The position numbers and the translations under genes were made by a program. The notes under the pieces are model-generated. The model saw only the letters and a list, made by a program, of their open reading frames with translations. It did not search any database and was not told the DNA's origin. From Heterobilharzia americana (Eukaryota; Platyhelminthes; Trematoda; Strigeidida; Schistosomatidae), in the NCBI GenBank assembly GCA_944470555.2, contig OX104134.1:100434701-100498700 (forward strand): a stretch of DNA of 64,000 nucleotides, written 5' to 3'. Position 1 is the stretch's first letter; each line of letters opens with the position of its first letter. Shown piece by piece: positions 43,262-57,984 of the stretch.

Positions 43262-43262
43262 A
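43257..43262 (+). promoter_or_regulatory. possible poly(A) signal overlapping a stop codon
   Basis: AATAAA covers the TAA stop of the 43011-43261 exon. If used, the 3' UTR would be only about 10-30 bases. Confidence 0.3.
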
Positions 43263-43574
43263 CTTGGATGAACAACAAGCTCAAAACCCAGAAGGATCGA
43301 AATATTTTGCATATAGTCTCCATTTGTGTACTCATGAATTCGACCCTGGTGCGAATCGAATAGACTGGTCAACATAGAAACTCGAGTTAACCAGTCATCA
43401 AATTTACTTATGAATCCAAACTGCAATGTATGATTTCGTGCCTAACAACAACTTCCGAACAGTAAAATCTGGGGAGATTATTAACTTATTAGTAGTTAGT
43501 TTCTTTGTGGCATTTCGTTGTTCATTTCAGCTTCATCCCATCTACACCGCTTTGAGAAACCAAGAAGCATAATA

Positions 43575-45600
43575 ATTTCTTCCGGGATGTGCGTCATTTT
43601 AGTATGCAGCCACTTATGGTTTTCGACTTTCGTTTACGTGTTTTTCATACTAGATAAAATTAATAGCATTGATGCCTCATTGGTGGTGTCATTGATTTAA
43701 ACTACTAAGCAAAACGTATTTCAATGTGAAAGTTAGCAGCCAATCAAAGTAATGATACACTAAAAATCAAGCATATTTATACGACTGAGCAGGTGGTGGT
43801 TTCTACATTGTCTTTTAAGGTTTTGAAGAGGATGTTTAGGATACAGTGCCTCCTACATGAAAACGTCTCACTCGGATAACTGGTGAGCAGTCCATGCTTT
43901 CCTAAGGAAACTGATGCACTTTAATATTGTTAAGTTAGTGACTAGGATTGATGTTTTGTACTTAAAGAGGTGAAGGCAGGTTGATCTTTGCTTCTTGCCT
44001 TTTCACATGATTTGATTTTACGCAAAACCTCCGTTACCCAAAGGATTATTTTAGTATTGACGACTCTTGTACTACACAATCACAAATCTCTGAAATTTGT
44101 TACAGAACAGAGTTTAGACAAAACAAATTTTAAAGAATGTTCAAGGTTAGGATCTTAACAACAGAAAGATACCAACTTTGTAGTGATTATTCTCAAAGAG
44201 ACAATTTTCGCAAAAATGAAAACTGCGTTATTAACCACAGGAGCAGATTTCAAAGAACGTCAAAACAGAATGGATCTCTTTAGTCAATTATGACGTAACC
44301 GTGGGACTAGGTTGGATAACTGTATCCATGAAAACCTGTGCAGTGTTATAAGTTTAAGTTTAATTGTAATGAATACTTACCCACAATGACGTTGTTTAAT
44401 TATGATGATATGTCAAGTGAAACTAGCGCACTTTTGAAATTGTTTATTCATGCATTCAGAATTAGTAGAGTCGATGGGAATTACATGACTTATATAGAAA
44501 CCAATGACATGTCAAGAGGCTTTTCACCATCTAAGCAACATTGCCTGACCACCTAGATGTTACCTTCACAAGAATTACATTTCCTGTGTCCTCAAATTTT
44601 AACAAAAAAAAGCGAAATTAATTGTCACAGCTGAGACACCTAAAACACGAAGCAACTAAAATAATCACGTCACAGGAGTGGGAAGCCAGTTACATGCACA
44701 GAATAATGCTGAGTTTACCTGTAGGTGTGTGCTTAAGTGCAAACGAGACGCTGCCAGACATGGTGAGCTAACAGGAGCTAAAGTATGAAGGAAATCTTAA
44801 ACCTATAAATATTATAATGACCACATCCTCCTTTAAAAACTTTCTTAAGGAGTTCATGATAAACAGGACTATTTCGAGAAAGCTGCTCGAAGACTGATAT
44901 TCCAAAGGAGGCAAGTGCTGTTAGCCTTACTAGAGAGTTTTAATTATTCGTAACTTGGCAAGATAAACGGAGTCTTAGATGTAGGTGGTACATTTGTATC
45001 TTTTATCGAAGAAGCAATTGAGCCTGAAGCTTCGTAAGACTTATCTTATCCTTTTGTAGACTGAAAACTAAACACATGGACTGTGCTAACCAGTAATTAG
45101 TTGAAATCTGTAAATGAAGAGCGTAAATAGGATAGTTGTGCTGAATGCATTCACCAAAACATTTTAAACCGTTTTTAAAAGCAACGTTAGGATTTGGAAA
45201 GTTTTCGCACCAAGAGGTAGCTAAATAATACAATTTCGGTGGCATGTAAGTCAACACCACACAACGTGCTATGCAGTCTAACAGCGAAAACACAGTTAAC
45301 TCACCAGAAACCAATAACCCAGAAGTTAAGGAGAAAACACGCGCCTATCACTTCGTGCAATAAAGTAGTGTAGATAAACCAGGTGCGAATTTAAATAGCC
45401 GTGCTGCAGCAGTAGTTAAGTGGGGTTCCTTAGGCTCAGCTTTCATGCCACTGGAATTCCAACACAGTTATATAAATCTTTTGTTCCATGTTTTTTTCAC
45501 CAAGACCCTGAAATAAACAAGGGGGAGAAAAAAATAAGTGGTGAGGAATCCTAATGGGTGTCGTTCACTGGGGAATACAAGCGGAAAGCACACAGAGAAT
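43575..45600. other. no gene assigned
   Basis: AT-rich sequence of the host type. A minus-strand open stretch at 45003-45314 (for example YLATSWCENFPNPNVAFKNG) could be an exon of the gene ending at 41000, but splice signals and homology are not convincing. Nothing else seen. Confidence 0.35.
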
Positions 45601-45780
45601 ACTTTCCTTGAGTTGTACGGTTTCCAAGGTAGATATCCAACTTCCATTCGAGGGCCTCTAATAACGGAACCGTCACAACCTCAAGAATGGAATTCCATAG
45701 CTTAAATATTCTTACAGCGTAGCAGTGTAGCAGTTGTCACGACTTATTGTACCAGCCCTCCCGTATTTCACCCTAAAAAA
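45600..45780 (-). mobile_element. non-LTR retrotransposon C-terminal remnant
   Basis: The minus strand reads LWNSILEVVTVPLLEALEWK followed by LDIYLGN near 45695-45615. It matches the common 'WNSLPxEVVxAxSxxxFKxxLDxYL' ending of jockey/CR1-type reverse-transcriptase proteins. A similar ending lies at 45960-46030, so this may belong to a second element. Confidence 0.5.
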
Positions 45781-45942
45781 ATAAATTTTGTCGGTGAATT
45801 TTAGAATGATCTGCTGGGATCAGTGGGTCGTTTGTGATTTCATACACCATAACCATATTCTATGGAAGGCTGGTTTTTACTTGTCTTCGGTCTTCAGAGT
45901 TACAGATGACAAGTTAGGTAACCTAAATTAGTCCTTGAAGTA

Positions 45943-48900
45943 TTAGATACTGTATGGATTACATGTTCCCCTGAAGGTGTCCAGGAAAGTTACAAAGGCA
46001 ATGCACCTCGCAAAAAACTCAAGTGGTACACGATTCAGTGACGGAAGCATATTGCCAGACACAGGTGATTCAACCGAGGTTTTTTTAACTTTCCAGTGAT
46101 GTCTTCTCAAGTGCTCAGTTCTAGAGAAGAAAAGTAGACTAGATGGATTAGTGTGCAAACTATTGCCTATGATGTGGCTGGTTAATATAAGGTCCCTCAT
46201 GAATATACAGCAAGATGGCCAAAACAGGCCAAATAAGTTTGGTCGTTCCTCGTGTGGGAAGTTTGAGATGCCATTTAACACTTTGGTAAATGACCGTTAA
46301 GCCCACTCCAGCATGTCTGCTTCGTGTTCGGGTCGCTGGGTCAGTGGTGAGGTCCAACATTTTAAATCAGATCTGATATCCATCACACACAATGTCCTAA
46401 GTGTACCCTCATCAAGGAGTGAAAGGCCTTACGAAGAAGCCGGGAGATTAGAAAAGATTCCACCACCGATTTTCTTCGGTTTTCCTCTATCTCAAGGACA
46501 TACTTTTCAGGGATTCGTAATTCCTTGGTAACGACATGTCATTACTCGTGCAGTCACGTGGGTCTTCATGAATCATATGCTTGACTGCACCTTCGGCGAC
46601 TACCTACTGAATCACCCAGCTACGCCTTCATGTCTTCTTGTAGGAGTGGCCTGCCGGGTTACTGCGTATGGCTTTATTATTTTAATGCGATCCGTAAACA
46701 TAAGACAAGATAACCTGACCTTTGTCGGTGGCTCTTTGACACCGTGTAGGAAGAAAAGAATGTCTTAAATTGTAGCTTGTGAGACAGCTCTCTTCTCTGG
46801 TTTCCACAATCCTATCTACCCCAAATCCGTCTTTTGCTGTTCAGAAAGCCGGAAATACAGTCTGTCACCTTCCTATAGAGCTAGCCTGGCTAGAGGCCTC
46901 AACGGAGAAATCTCATTGAAAGTCTTACCGAAGGTGATAAATACCACATGTACAAGTTGGGTCTCATCGATGGACGCAGCCCCCTGTTATATTTCAACAG
47001 GAAACTTCATCAGGTAACAGTGGCCAGCCCTGAAACCATATTGATCATTGGCCAAGGTCCTATCCCATTAGACATATTTCATATTCAGGCCGTAGGTGGC
47101 TCTTCACGATAGTTGGACCAACACGCTGGTCAGAATAAACGAACGATAGTTTGCGGCCCAGTGCCTAGGTCTGGTTTTGCTGTGCATACATGTACAATCT
47201 CTGTCCAACTGACAGTTAAGCCCTTACAAGCAGGGCGTTGGGAATAGGCCACACATGTACAGTGGTCAAGATGGCGGGATCCAACCATTTAATAATACCG
47301 TTAGTTCCTGAAACGTATTTCTAATACTGGGACATCAGCATACATCACCCCTGGCCTCCTTCATTTAATGGCCTATCCTCACAAGCCTTGGCGACGCCTG
47401 TCTCCGAGACCTGGTTACCCAAGAACCGGAAAGCTTTAGACGTTTTCCATTATTTTAGCGTCTAGTTTTCAATTCTATCGTCGCCTCCTTCCTTCTCCCA
47501 GAGGCCAGTCACGTCTAATGGATATTTCGGATCCACTTGGTTCCTATTCGTTGTTAAGTATATGATCTGTTTGGTCTATGGAGCTTATATCATGTTTCAG
47601 GGGTCATGCTGGAGGGCTCCGCGAGCGCAACATATCCAAACTATTCTTGTTACCTTCTTAATGCTAGCTTTAGGGACACTTTTCCGCAGGAATCGCGAAA
47701 AGGTTTGCCACAAATTTCAGGTACTGCTCATGTCACTCCATCGGATCAGCTTATCTGAACCCTCCAGGTCATAGGTTATAATGCTGTAGTTTGACCACCT
47801 GTTTCACTGCCCTCCAGGCGTAGTCAGTAGCGACTCCAGTTTTCCCGCTGTCTGTTGAAGTGCATTGGCCACAGTGGCTTCAGTAGGCTTATTCTTATTC
47901 ACAACCACCAGTTGGTCTTCTTTCGGTGCGATCACTAACCGTAAATGCTCTCCTTACTACTATATGCCTCTTAATCGCCTGCGCTGCTCCCAACTTCTCC
48001 TCCAGAAAACCACCCCAAAACTTTTATTCAAAGACACCAAGAGTTGCCTTCCACTTGACATATAATGGTAACACCTTTCATATGAAATAAACCACATGAA
48101 AGGAAGCGGTCTACCGGTCTGATCACTTAATTCCTATCCCAAGAGGTCCTTTCTCGGTATGGTTTATAGCCCGCGCCCGAGCCACCAGCACAGAGCTTCC
48201 AGTTACTTCATCTTAGCCATACATTCTTCGGCTTAGCTTGATTCAAGCGTAAATCATGACTGTTTCTAAAAAGGCTTGGATTTTAAGGTGACCGTAAACA
48301 GTCTATTCTGTACGTACCGTAGACACATCTCATAGCTATCATCTTACAATGAAACGCTCGTGGCTGCGCACCAACTCATAACGGTATTACACAATACAGC
48401 CTGGATCCCGACGTGCTATAGCTAATCAAAAGTTCATTGCCATTACTTTTCTGCTTCAGTGTTACTTAGTAGCCCCTTGAATGAAGCTGTCTATCATCTT
48501 CAAGAATGACTTTCATTCGGCTCCCTACAGCCTGCTCTGACTGCTTTCTTACACCTCCCCTTTCGTTTGCAGGTAACTTTCCGAGTTCAGGTGTCGTAAC
48601 AATGAAGTGTCCCTCTCCTACTGGAACTACTTTGATTGAAAACGGCGATGCTTATTGAAAATGTACTTGTCCTCATCCAGTGTCTCATGAACGAGCACAG
48701 AAGCTATGTTTCACTTCTCATCGTCTCCTGAGTAATTTTAAACCAAACAATTGCTATCTTACACCATCATGGTGAACCCAAGGGAAGCCGCACATTCATT
48801 CAGCTTTCCAGAGGGTACAACTTTACCACATTGCTACCTGCAACGGCGAATTTGCTGTTGTACTGAAACATTCACGTTGCTCAGTCACACTAAATTTCCT

Positions 48901-49320
48901 TCCTTTGGCCTTCCATGGTTTGAGCATAGTGTTTCGAGCGCCACATCGCATTTAAGATAATCGATTCAGATGACCGGTACAGGAGATCAGAATCACGCAG
49001 CCAAAGCCGTTAGTCTAGGATAATTCCGCCGTTTAAGTAACCAGGAGACAAAACAACAAACGGACACTATTTCAGCTTACATCGGCCTGGTGGTGCCCTT
49101 AAACCGACATCTCTCCTCTAAAGCCTTTCGTACGAGAATGTAATTCCATTTATTTGATGGACACCCAGGTTGCATGTCATAATAGGTGTTCCAGCTTCAT
49201 AATCCCCCAAGGTCAGCCCGGTGCTAGAATAATTGTTTATGAGGCGGAGTACTCCACGTTTTCATTCGTTGAACAGAAGCTGTTGTCTCTCACTGCAGTC
49301 AGCAAAACGATACTAACTGA
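45943..49320 (-). mobile_element. ancient non-LTR retrotransposon, RT recognisable
   Basis: On the minus strand the order is: NYRSFILTSVL near 47155-47125, QYGFRAGH near 47044-47020, VHVVFITFGKTFNEI near 46950-46908 (motif A), EPPTKVRLSCLMFTDRIKI near 46720-46660 (motif C, with the Asp pair lost), and the C-terminal DLILTSHIIGNSLHTNPSSL near 46190-46130 ending PLEFFARCIAFVTFLDTF near 46000. The pattern is jockey/CR1-like. Many stops show great age. Sequence upstream of about 47400 is assigned only by position. Confidence 0.6.
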
Positions 49321-52300
49321 CCTGAAAGGCTAACGGAATTTCAGTTGCCACGTGGGGAACAAAATCAAAGTCTTCTGCATGAAGACATGGTTTTCTGTGC
49401 CTGACCACCCCACGCGAGCCATTAATTTACGTGACAGAGAGAGAGAGAGAAGTGGAACAAGTACACACCCTAGTATCAGACCGCCTGTAATTGGTCGAAG
49501 ATCTGAACAGCGGTCGTTGAATTTAACATGTTGGATAGGTTTATGAGGAAGTGACCCGAAAAAAATGGGGATTTACCATCCAGATCACCTTCGCTCCACA
49601 AGCCATTCCCGATGGGGGACTAAGTGAGGTGCATTCTCCAAGTTAAATTGAAGAAAATAAACAAGTGAAAAAATACTTTACTCTCACATTATGAATTCGA
49701 TATGAAGGAAGCCAGTTTACAGGCAACGTCACATTCATATTTGTTGAAATATCTACAAGAATTTAGAGGTCCTTAATGGTACTGAAGGCATGTCAGCAAA
49801 CCCTATCAATGGGAGACACCGTAGTGGGCGCTGCTGATAAGAATGGACGTCAATAGTATGTGTTGAGAGGGTGGCAGGAGTCATGGGGAATTACCAGCAA
49901 TGGGTAAGGATTCCGCCAAGAGACAACGCAGGTGTATGAAGGGTAAGTCAAAAGAGAAGCAGAAGAGGAAATGAAGCACACTTTGCAAATGACGGTTTTA
50001 GTGCAAGGTGTACCATATTTAACGACTACTGCCCCACTTGTTGATAACAAAGGGTCCTTCCTTCATATCTGTCTTCTTGCTTCTTTCAATACTACTGGTT
50101 ATGAAATGAACAAGAGAATGTCGCTCTTCAGTGCATACAAAGGGTTTAAGCTCAGATAGTCTTCGGTCACAGACGGCAACAAGGTCGTGCAAGATTCCAA
50201 GTTTATGTTACGAGCAGTCTACTTGTTTGACTCATTTTTATTGTGCCATGATACATGAGACAAAGGCCTTCTTTATCATAATCTCTTATGAGTATAGCTT
50301 CAGCGGCCAAGAGAACCTGCAGCGACAGTTTCGGGAATCAGTAAGTTTCCACATAATCATGTAATCAATGTAAATATTAAAGTTCGAGTATCCCCCACTC
50401 TCAAAGTGGTATCACTCACATCAATATAGACTTACGTCATTGGAATCAGATGTTGTGGTGCAGAGGAGCAAACGTTCGAAGAACTGCGGGCCAATAGCCG
50501 TGGATTTTGCATACTGTTCACGTTAAAGTATGCAGCATTATCAAGTAGGTATACTCACCGTCAGACAAAGTACTGTGGAAGCATGCTGCGAGCATTTCGC
50601 CCTCAGAATCAGTAGATTAGTTGACCTCCTAGACTTAACTGTCTGTCCACGTTTTTGTTACCACCGTGACCGTCCAGAAACTTCAGCAATTAGGGGATAG
50701 ATAAATTTCCACGTGGTGACAGATTCAAATGAGTGAGTTGGACAGGCATTTCCCACTCATTAGACTGTACATTTCTTGGCAGGGCATTTTTATTCTTTTG
50801 CAAAACAATAGGATGCTGAGCAATAGTAGCATATACTCTTCATTCTAGCCCCGTTATTATCGCTTAAGGTTGCCCAGATGATGCGGGTTTTCGAAATTCT
50901 TAGTTAACTTCTCCGTTCGTTTGGTGTTCAGATTCCCAAGCAATTCAGCGAACGTACTCCCCATAATTCAAAAGTCGAAATCTTTCCGAGAAAACGGGCA
51001 ACATGTAGTGTGAAGGCATGGAAAGTTGGCTGAAGTAAAAAGACAACCGCCACTAGAAGACGATTTGCCCAGATAACGGTGCGAATGTGATAAAAACATC
51101 CGAATGATCAGAAGCTATGTCGGACGAAAAGTGATGGCAAGGGACAAAGAAAAGATGGCTCTGATGCAGTGATCCCAAAGAAAACTCGTTGTGAAACGTG
51201 TCTGGTAATCAGGTGTTGCTAATGAGGGTGAAAGGTGAAATTTCGGGGCCACAGATATGCCCGAATGAGGGCAGAAACAGGAGGACAAATTTGTCTCATT
51301 TTCCGAAGCATAAAATTTGGCGAGTTGTTGGCTGCCATGAGGAAAATTGACTAATGAATGTAGTTGGAGTACAAATAGTGGATGTATTTTTCATGACCAC
51401 GAGTACGGGCGGTTGACGAAAAAACAGACATGGTTTATGGGTCGCTATGAGCCCCCAAATGGCTTCCCTGCAGTGGAGCCAAAGACGAAAGTCTCTGTAA
51501 GAGTAATCGTAACTAGTGAAATGAGAGATGCAAAATAACCCATCACCGTCTAATAGGTTTTTTCTCCGCAGCAGCGGATTTCAAGAAGTCCGGGCACGTC
51601 ACAAATTTATTTTTCTACCTGGTTGAAGTTACGCATATATATCCATTTTCTGGGCTGGAAACCCAGTTCCTAAAGCATTTCAATCCTATTACACAAACAT
51701 TTGATCCTGAAGCTTGCAAAACCGGCCACAAGCGTCTTGCAGTACTCATCAACTTATCCTAAAGATAAGTTTCATCGAAACGGCACGGGTGTGCAGTTTC
51801 AGTTAAAAAGAATGTCTATCGGCTTTGTGGCGATTAAAACTCGGTCGGTGCACTGCTCATGTAAATACCATTTCACTTTTCACCTATCAGATGTACCGCT
51901 CAAAAGAGAGCGGCATTACTCGGTGGATAATATCTCGCAAACGATTCATCATCCATATCTTCAACAAGGAAACCCATTCTTTCAGATATGGTCAATGCAT
52001 TTCTAATACTCTCTTCTTCGTCGTGATGGCAGTAGCAGGATTTTATGCGTGTCTCGATTTAGCGCTGATTTATCGCTGTTGCATGCGTCGGTTGTCCGCC
52101 GGATAAACAAAGATTCAGATAACAATAATTTCCCCCGTCCCACTACACTAGCTTTCATTACTCTCACTCTGTTGTGTGGTTGCTTGCAATCGCATGCGCA
52201 GCTACAGCCGGGCATTTCCTAAAATTCTTTACAATGATAATGATAGCGGTGTATATTTCGTACATCATACGGGTTGCCAGAAAACAAACCACTTTAGGGG

Positions 52301-55300
52301 TATGATCAGTCAGTATGAACTGATTGTCACAATCAGTAACTCACAACACAACTAAAATCGTCGTTTAATACACATAGGAGTTGAATTTATTGAATGTTAC
52401 TGTTTATATTACGAAACTTTTATAATGATGGTTGCATATTTCTAATACAATATAAATTTCATGAAAACAAACCAGTTTGCGGACACGATCAGTTTCGAAA
52501 TTGGAAGCCATTGTTTTGAGGACGAAGAAGCGATACATCAAACATCGCTATCCATGGCACATAAGAGGTGAACTTAAAGATAGAATGATATTGTTTTTCA
52601 AACAAAAAAGAACAGAATAGTCGAATATCAACACTGTTGTTCGGTAGGTTAGAGCAACGTCGGTCCAAAAACAAGAACTGTTCACCCATTGTTTGAACCA
52701 AAAGGTGTCACTGAAGATACTGAGGGTGGTACAGCCTTGGCGTTGAATCTTTTGAGTTCTTTCCGAAGTTCCTGTGGCAATACGTATGCTGAAAATCCCA
52801 TTACGATTGTGTTTCGACATTACGATCAGTTGTACAGACAAACGACGTTTTCCAGTTTCACAAGTTGTTTTGAGTGCTGTTCTGAACTTCAGCATTCGTC
52901 ATAAGTGTCCTGAAGCCCCGTAGTTTTAGCATTAATAGTGAAGGACCACGACTCCGCTGGCAGTTTCTGACCGTCTCCACTTGTTTCACTGAGTTGTATC
53001 TGGTTGAGGCTGGTACCGTTTGACTCCTGTCCTGGCAGTTAAACAGTGGGATCACCGATGTCTGCGTGTGCTAGAGGATGGACTCAAGTGGACTGCGAAT
53101 TTGTCGTCATTCTAACTCGCACGATATCACTGTCTTGGGGGTGTTTGTGACAAGACCAACGGTGATAGTTTCCTGGCTGTCCAATGTTTATCGTGCTCCT
53201 GTTATCGGGCTGCCCATATACGAACTGCCGACATTCGATGACACCCTGGGGGATTGTTTCAAAAAAAGACTGGAGCATTGTTCTGTAACGATAGACCGAG
53301 GAAGTTGGACTCATATATTTGATGCTGCAATGTACTGCGGAGGCAACACTGGCATTATGGTGTTGCCAGACCCTGATTCAGAAGAAATCTATGCTGAAGC
53401 AAGATGTATATTGAGCCTAGGGGTTAGTGGGGACTTTGTGATTACCAAAAGTGTGTTTGAGGAGGCCAGATGTATTGCAGGGCATATTAGGGGTGTTATT
53501 GCGATGGTCACGAGGCTCATACCCGGTCGGTAACAATGGAAGAGAACTAAAATCAGTGCCCGGATGGAAACGAAGAAGACAGAGCGTGATTTTGAGGATA
53601 TCCTGGACATTAATGAAGATCGCTTAACCTGGCCTGCGATCAAATTTTCCTTCGGAAAGGGTGGGACGTCATGCCAGTCTGTAAACCTGCAAAAGCCCTA
53701 AACTAAGAGTCTTCCGGTAATCCGTATCCAGCGATCTGTTCAAGTGGAAGCCACTGTGCGGCAGATGTACTCCCCGGATGATGCTGGTAACGGTGCTGCG
53801 AAGTCTATGAACGATTACTTCCACTTAGACGGCTACCCTTCTAATACCGGTATCCATGCCCTACAATAAGTATTCCCCGTGGAATCGACCTATATTTCCC
53901 TTCGTTTTAAAACGGTTAACTGAAAATGTGGATGCCTGCGGATGCTCTAGGTGGTATACATGAGTCCTTTGTGGTTAGGGGGCCCACAAAGTGAAGGCGG
54001 CTATGCTACCAAGTAATAAACTATGCACATGAACTAACAACGTCTGCTGGTTATAACGCAGATTTCGAAAATTGTGCGCTTTTCATCCCAGTAGTGGAAC
54101 CAGTCCGTGTTTTGGGAGATGGTAAATTCATGTCCGTCTCACGAATTGCATCAAGTCCTAATGGGGCTATGCACATCAGTGGCTCGGCGCATGAATTATT
54201 TAATACTAACCATCATTTTGTACAATTTCAAAAGTTATCAGTCTGATAATGCGTGTAACCTGGTACCTCTAACGTTAAATACATCATATGAGAACGGAAC
54301 TATTATTATCATTACTGAGAAAGATACAATGGAAGCCAAGTGTTTGTTGTGTAAAGGTGTGTATATGCTTTTGAGTTGTTCTGAGTATGCCTGTTTTATA
54401 GAAGTGGGGGTTTTGTTGAGAAAAACGGCTGTGATTTCATTGTTCGTGGGGGGGGACACTTCAAAATATATTGCCATTCACCCACTGGTAATGACGGTAA
54501 TAGCTGTAAAAGGAGGCATCCGCTACTGAGGGATGCCCACAAAGTACAAAGTTCTGTGAAGATGAATCGCTCGTTGAAAGAAATGAGAGCTCAGAGGACG
54601 TATCTCGACATGGTTCTGGCAAGGGAAAGAGAGTTGAAATGATCTAAGAACCTATATGCGTTGTCCGAAAACGCGGGCTTCGCCGATATTGAACTGAGAC
54701 CAATGACAGGAAGGTTAGGAGTAGCACCGACGGTGATTTTCTGTGTTCCTGAACCAGAACTAAGCGCTGCGGTGCAGGGAGTAAAAATGTTGGCAACATT
54801 TGGGGAAAAGTTAAGATTGCCCATCACCGAGGCAAGGTCCTGAACAGATTCCACGATTGCAGTGCCCTATAATTGTGATTATTGCGGCAGATGCTTCTAT
54901 CCCGGAGCTAAAAATCAACAGAGTTAAACGAAGTCGCAAACACTGAGCAGTTTCGTGATGCTCTACCCAGGCCGAACCTCTTAGACCGAGCCAGATGGGC
55001 GTTTGAGATCTAGCTGCACTCGGAAACAAGTAGTGGACGAACCCAGATTTTCTAAGAGGTCCTGTGGATGAATTGCCAAGGGAAGAAACTAAACCTTTGG
55101 TCAGCAAGCACACTGCGGAGTTGTTGACAGTTGTAAAACGGACTCATTCAAGTCAAAGTTGCTCAGGTCTTCGTGCCCTTTTTGAAAATTATCCAAGTTA
55201 GCATAAAATCCTGAGGGCTGTGGCTCAATGGCGAGGGTTTGTAAGATACTTGAAGATTATGTGCGGTTCAGGGGGTGATAGCTTGATTGGTGTTTCCTTG

Positions 55301-57980
55301 GTGGTTTTATGACATGTGAGGTGATGGCGTTGAGGGCCACGACGTAGGAGGCCTGAGGAGAGATCATCGATGAGGGCAGCTGCGACTTTGCAGAATTCAA
55401 AGCACGAGCGACCGGACTGGTCACAAGTGGTTCGAAAGGGTTGGCTAAATTGAGCGTTGTCGTACGAAACACAACATTCATCTTTGCTCCCGAGTAACCA
55501 TCCTGTCGCTCATCATCATTCATTAAAATACCACCTGGGGTTTTGACAAAAGCTAGCCAGTATGAGAAGAAAGTACTGGTTAATCAAAGGAGCAGTGGCG
55601 GTAGAGTGGGTAATTAATAAGCACGTGGAATGTAAGTTAGGAAATGCATGTAAATGTGGACGGATTATAACAGTCTTACCCACTTGGCAAGTAACTGCGG
55701 GAAAGCATCCGTTTGATCATGAAGACGTGGAAATATTGGGACCAATTCTGGTGAAGTGAGCAAGAAACACATGTAGGAGATGGTAATGTTTCCCAGCCCA
55801 CCTGAAGATGGTGGGGTGCGCATTGCGAATATCCACACACTTTATACAGATTGTTTAATTTTGGCTCCGCGGAAGTTAAGTGACCTCCAAGGTATGCCAA
55901 AGGCGACTTCCAGAGATGCAAGAGTTGTTCATCACGCCAAACTGGGGAGATATCTTCAAGGCCCTCGTCGTGATGACTCACAAGAACAGTTGGAGGAAAT
56001 TGTTTGACGAGTGTTGAGCTCCGTTATCAAGGTACAAAGACGGTTTTACAGTAAGGCCGTCTTGACCTATGATGGGTTATGCGAAAAAACTTCACATTCC
56101 AACTGCAGACATGTTGCTATTTCCCAGGCGTAATGTAGCGCCCCAGAAAGATGAAACTGAGTAAAGCCGTAGCGTTAGAAGAGGGGGAAAAGCAAGGCAC
56201 TTGGGAGAGGCTTTTTGGGAAACTTGGTTGAGAGTATGCCATAACTCTGCATGTGAGATATAAACAAAGTAGGCGTTTCAGACACCTTCAAGTTAGAGAC
56301 GCAGTGTTGGTGTACGACATGTTCAAATTGCTAGCTAGCCACTTTCTTGAGATAGTCCAAGTCAGTAACGATGGGTCAGCACAAACTGGCTATGTGAGGA
56401 CGAAGCACGGAGTGCTACAAGAGACGTCGGAAAGCTGTGAGTGCTTGAGTGTGGGAAGAAAGGTGAGTGGGGCACTGGACATTGGGACAATTTTCACATC
56501 AAGATAGGTTGTCATACATTGTGGGTGTACAGTCCCAAGTTCTGTAGTTCCTCAATGGTCAGTGTGTTACATATTCCATAGAATGAGATACACTATAGAG
56601 CAAACATGAGTAATGCGTTTATGTATTCATTTGCTCATAGTGCGCAATGTGTATACTTGTGCTGGAATCCTGCGGCAAGCTATTGTTTCGGAGATAAGCG
56701 GGTGAATCTAGTAATAACCTTTAGCTGAAGACAGCCTGCTTTCTGGTGCAACTTTTTAATTTGAATGTGCATATGTGAGCATATCTATGGACACTACCCA
56801 TGACACCATACTTGCAAACTGGTCTGTTTTCATATAGCCCATCTCTCTTGGAATAAATATCATATTATCATGAAACCAGTAATTTTTGTGTATTTCATAA
56901 AGAAATTCATCACACTCTTTGGGCTCTGTGTTTTGCGTGCGGTGATGGTGTTGCACCAGATCCACTGAGTAGAGCGTAACGAAGATACGAATCTCAGAGT
57001 TCCCAAACCCTGCCAACCAAATCCGAAACACTTTGTTGCCAAACAGCAAATGTATGTTAAAATAGTAAGTGAACCCTGTGAAAATAGTTCTTCACAGCAA
57101 AATATATGCACAAAATATGGCTACAAACCTTCAGTTTTAGCGGCTACTGCAGTTTCTAGTCAAAGCGAAGGACACTGGCGACACTAATAGAAACAAGAGT
57201 TCAAATATGGCTCCTCAAACGAATTGAATGAGGTCAAACAAGATGAATAGTCAATGTTTTTGAATACATTACAGGAACAAAACGAAAACGCACGCAACAG
57301 ACGGTACCAAACAACTGCACCATGTTTCCATGTCAGTTCTGAGTAAAGTGTACAGAACATATTATGGATATTCACCGCATTAATCTCTCACGTCGACAAC
57401 TTACCGTCCTCTGGAGACAAGCACTCTGACAAGACGAAGCTAAATTCTTCGCCCACACTGGTGAATAGAAGTCAAGATGGAATATGGAGGCTGCGAGTGG
57501 ATTGTATCAGCACCTAAGCAATAAGAGAGTGTTTGATTAAGGGCGCTTGTGCTTCTCCGGTGTTTTCCCACCTCTTTTGGTTTTCTACTCACCGTAGATC
57601 CGCCAAAAGTAGCCCAGATCGTTTGTCAAAAAGGATAGTCTGTGTTTTAGCTGTTGAAAAGTGGAATGAACCTATTTTTCGAAGAGGGTGTCAATAATGC
57701 TCACACACTAAAGCATCCACACTTGTTTGGTCGTAACGGCTGCCCTCACAGAGGTCCATTTTCGCGTCCATTGACTCAGTCGGGACGTGTGAGTAATACG
57801 ACCGGAAGTACTGAGTAATGTTGTCGTACATTATGGAACTTCAGTAACATCAAGCCTTTATGTTGTGACTTTGTGACCATCTGCACAATAAATTAAGTGC
57901 TCCAGGTTCATGAGTTGTTTTTTGGCATTGTTTTGGGTTTCCGTGTTCATTATTTGTATTCTGAGGCTCTATGGTCACTG
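49320..57980. other. long stretch without recognised genes
   Basis: Many short open frames exist on both strands, the longest being 53078-53533 (151 codons) and 54107-54529 (140 codons), both plus; neither resembles a protein I know. A plus-strand piece at 56253-56430 (FRHLQVRDAVLVYDMFKLLA) is faintly like the C-terminal tail of an LTR-element integrase. Given the relics on both sides, ancient element sequence is the likeliest content. There is a short GA run near 49436-49450. Confidence 0.35.
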
Positions 57981-57984
57981 CGTT

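Noticed and set aside
43426..43572. Possible two-exon mini-gene MYDFVPNNNFRT plus LHPIYTALRNQEA
   Set aside because: The exons have plausible GT..AG borders, but the 25-residue product matches nothing and the evidence is too thin.
45003..45314. Minus-strand exon candidate
   Set aside because: Open for 103 codons, but no convincing splice phase or homology; mentioned only in the region note.
53078..53533. 151-codon plus-strand frame
   Set aside because: Not recognised, with stops in the surroundings and no splice signals of note; chance openness or old element sequence cannot be excluded.
54107..54529. 140-codon plus-strand frame
   Set aside because: No family resemblance, and it lies in a region where decayed elements are likely.
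56253..56507. Possible LTR integrase C-terminal tail
   Set aside because: The similarity is faint, and its position upstream of the gypsy RT is opposite to the usual gypsy order.
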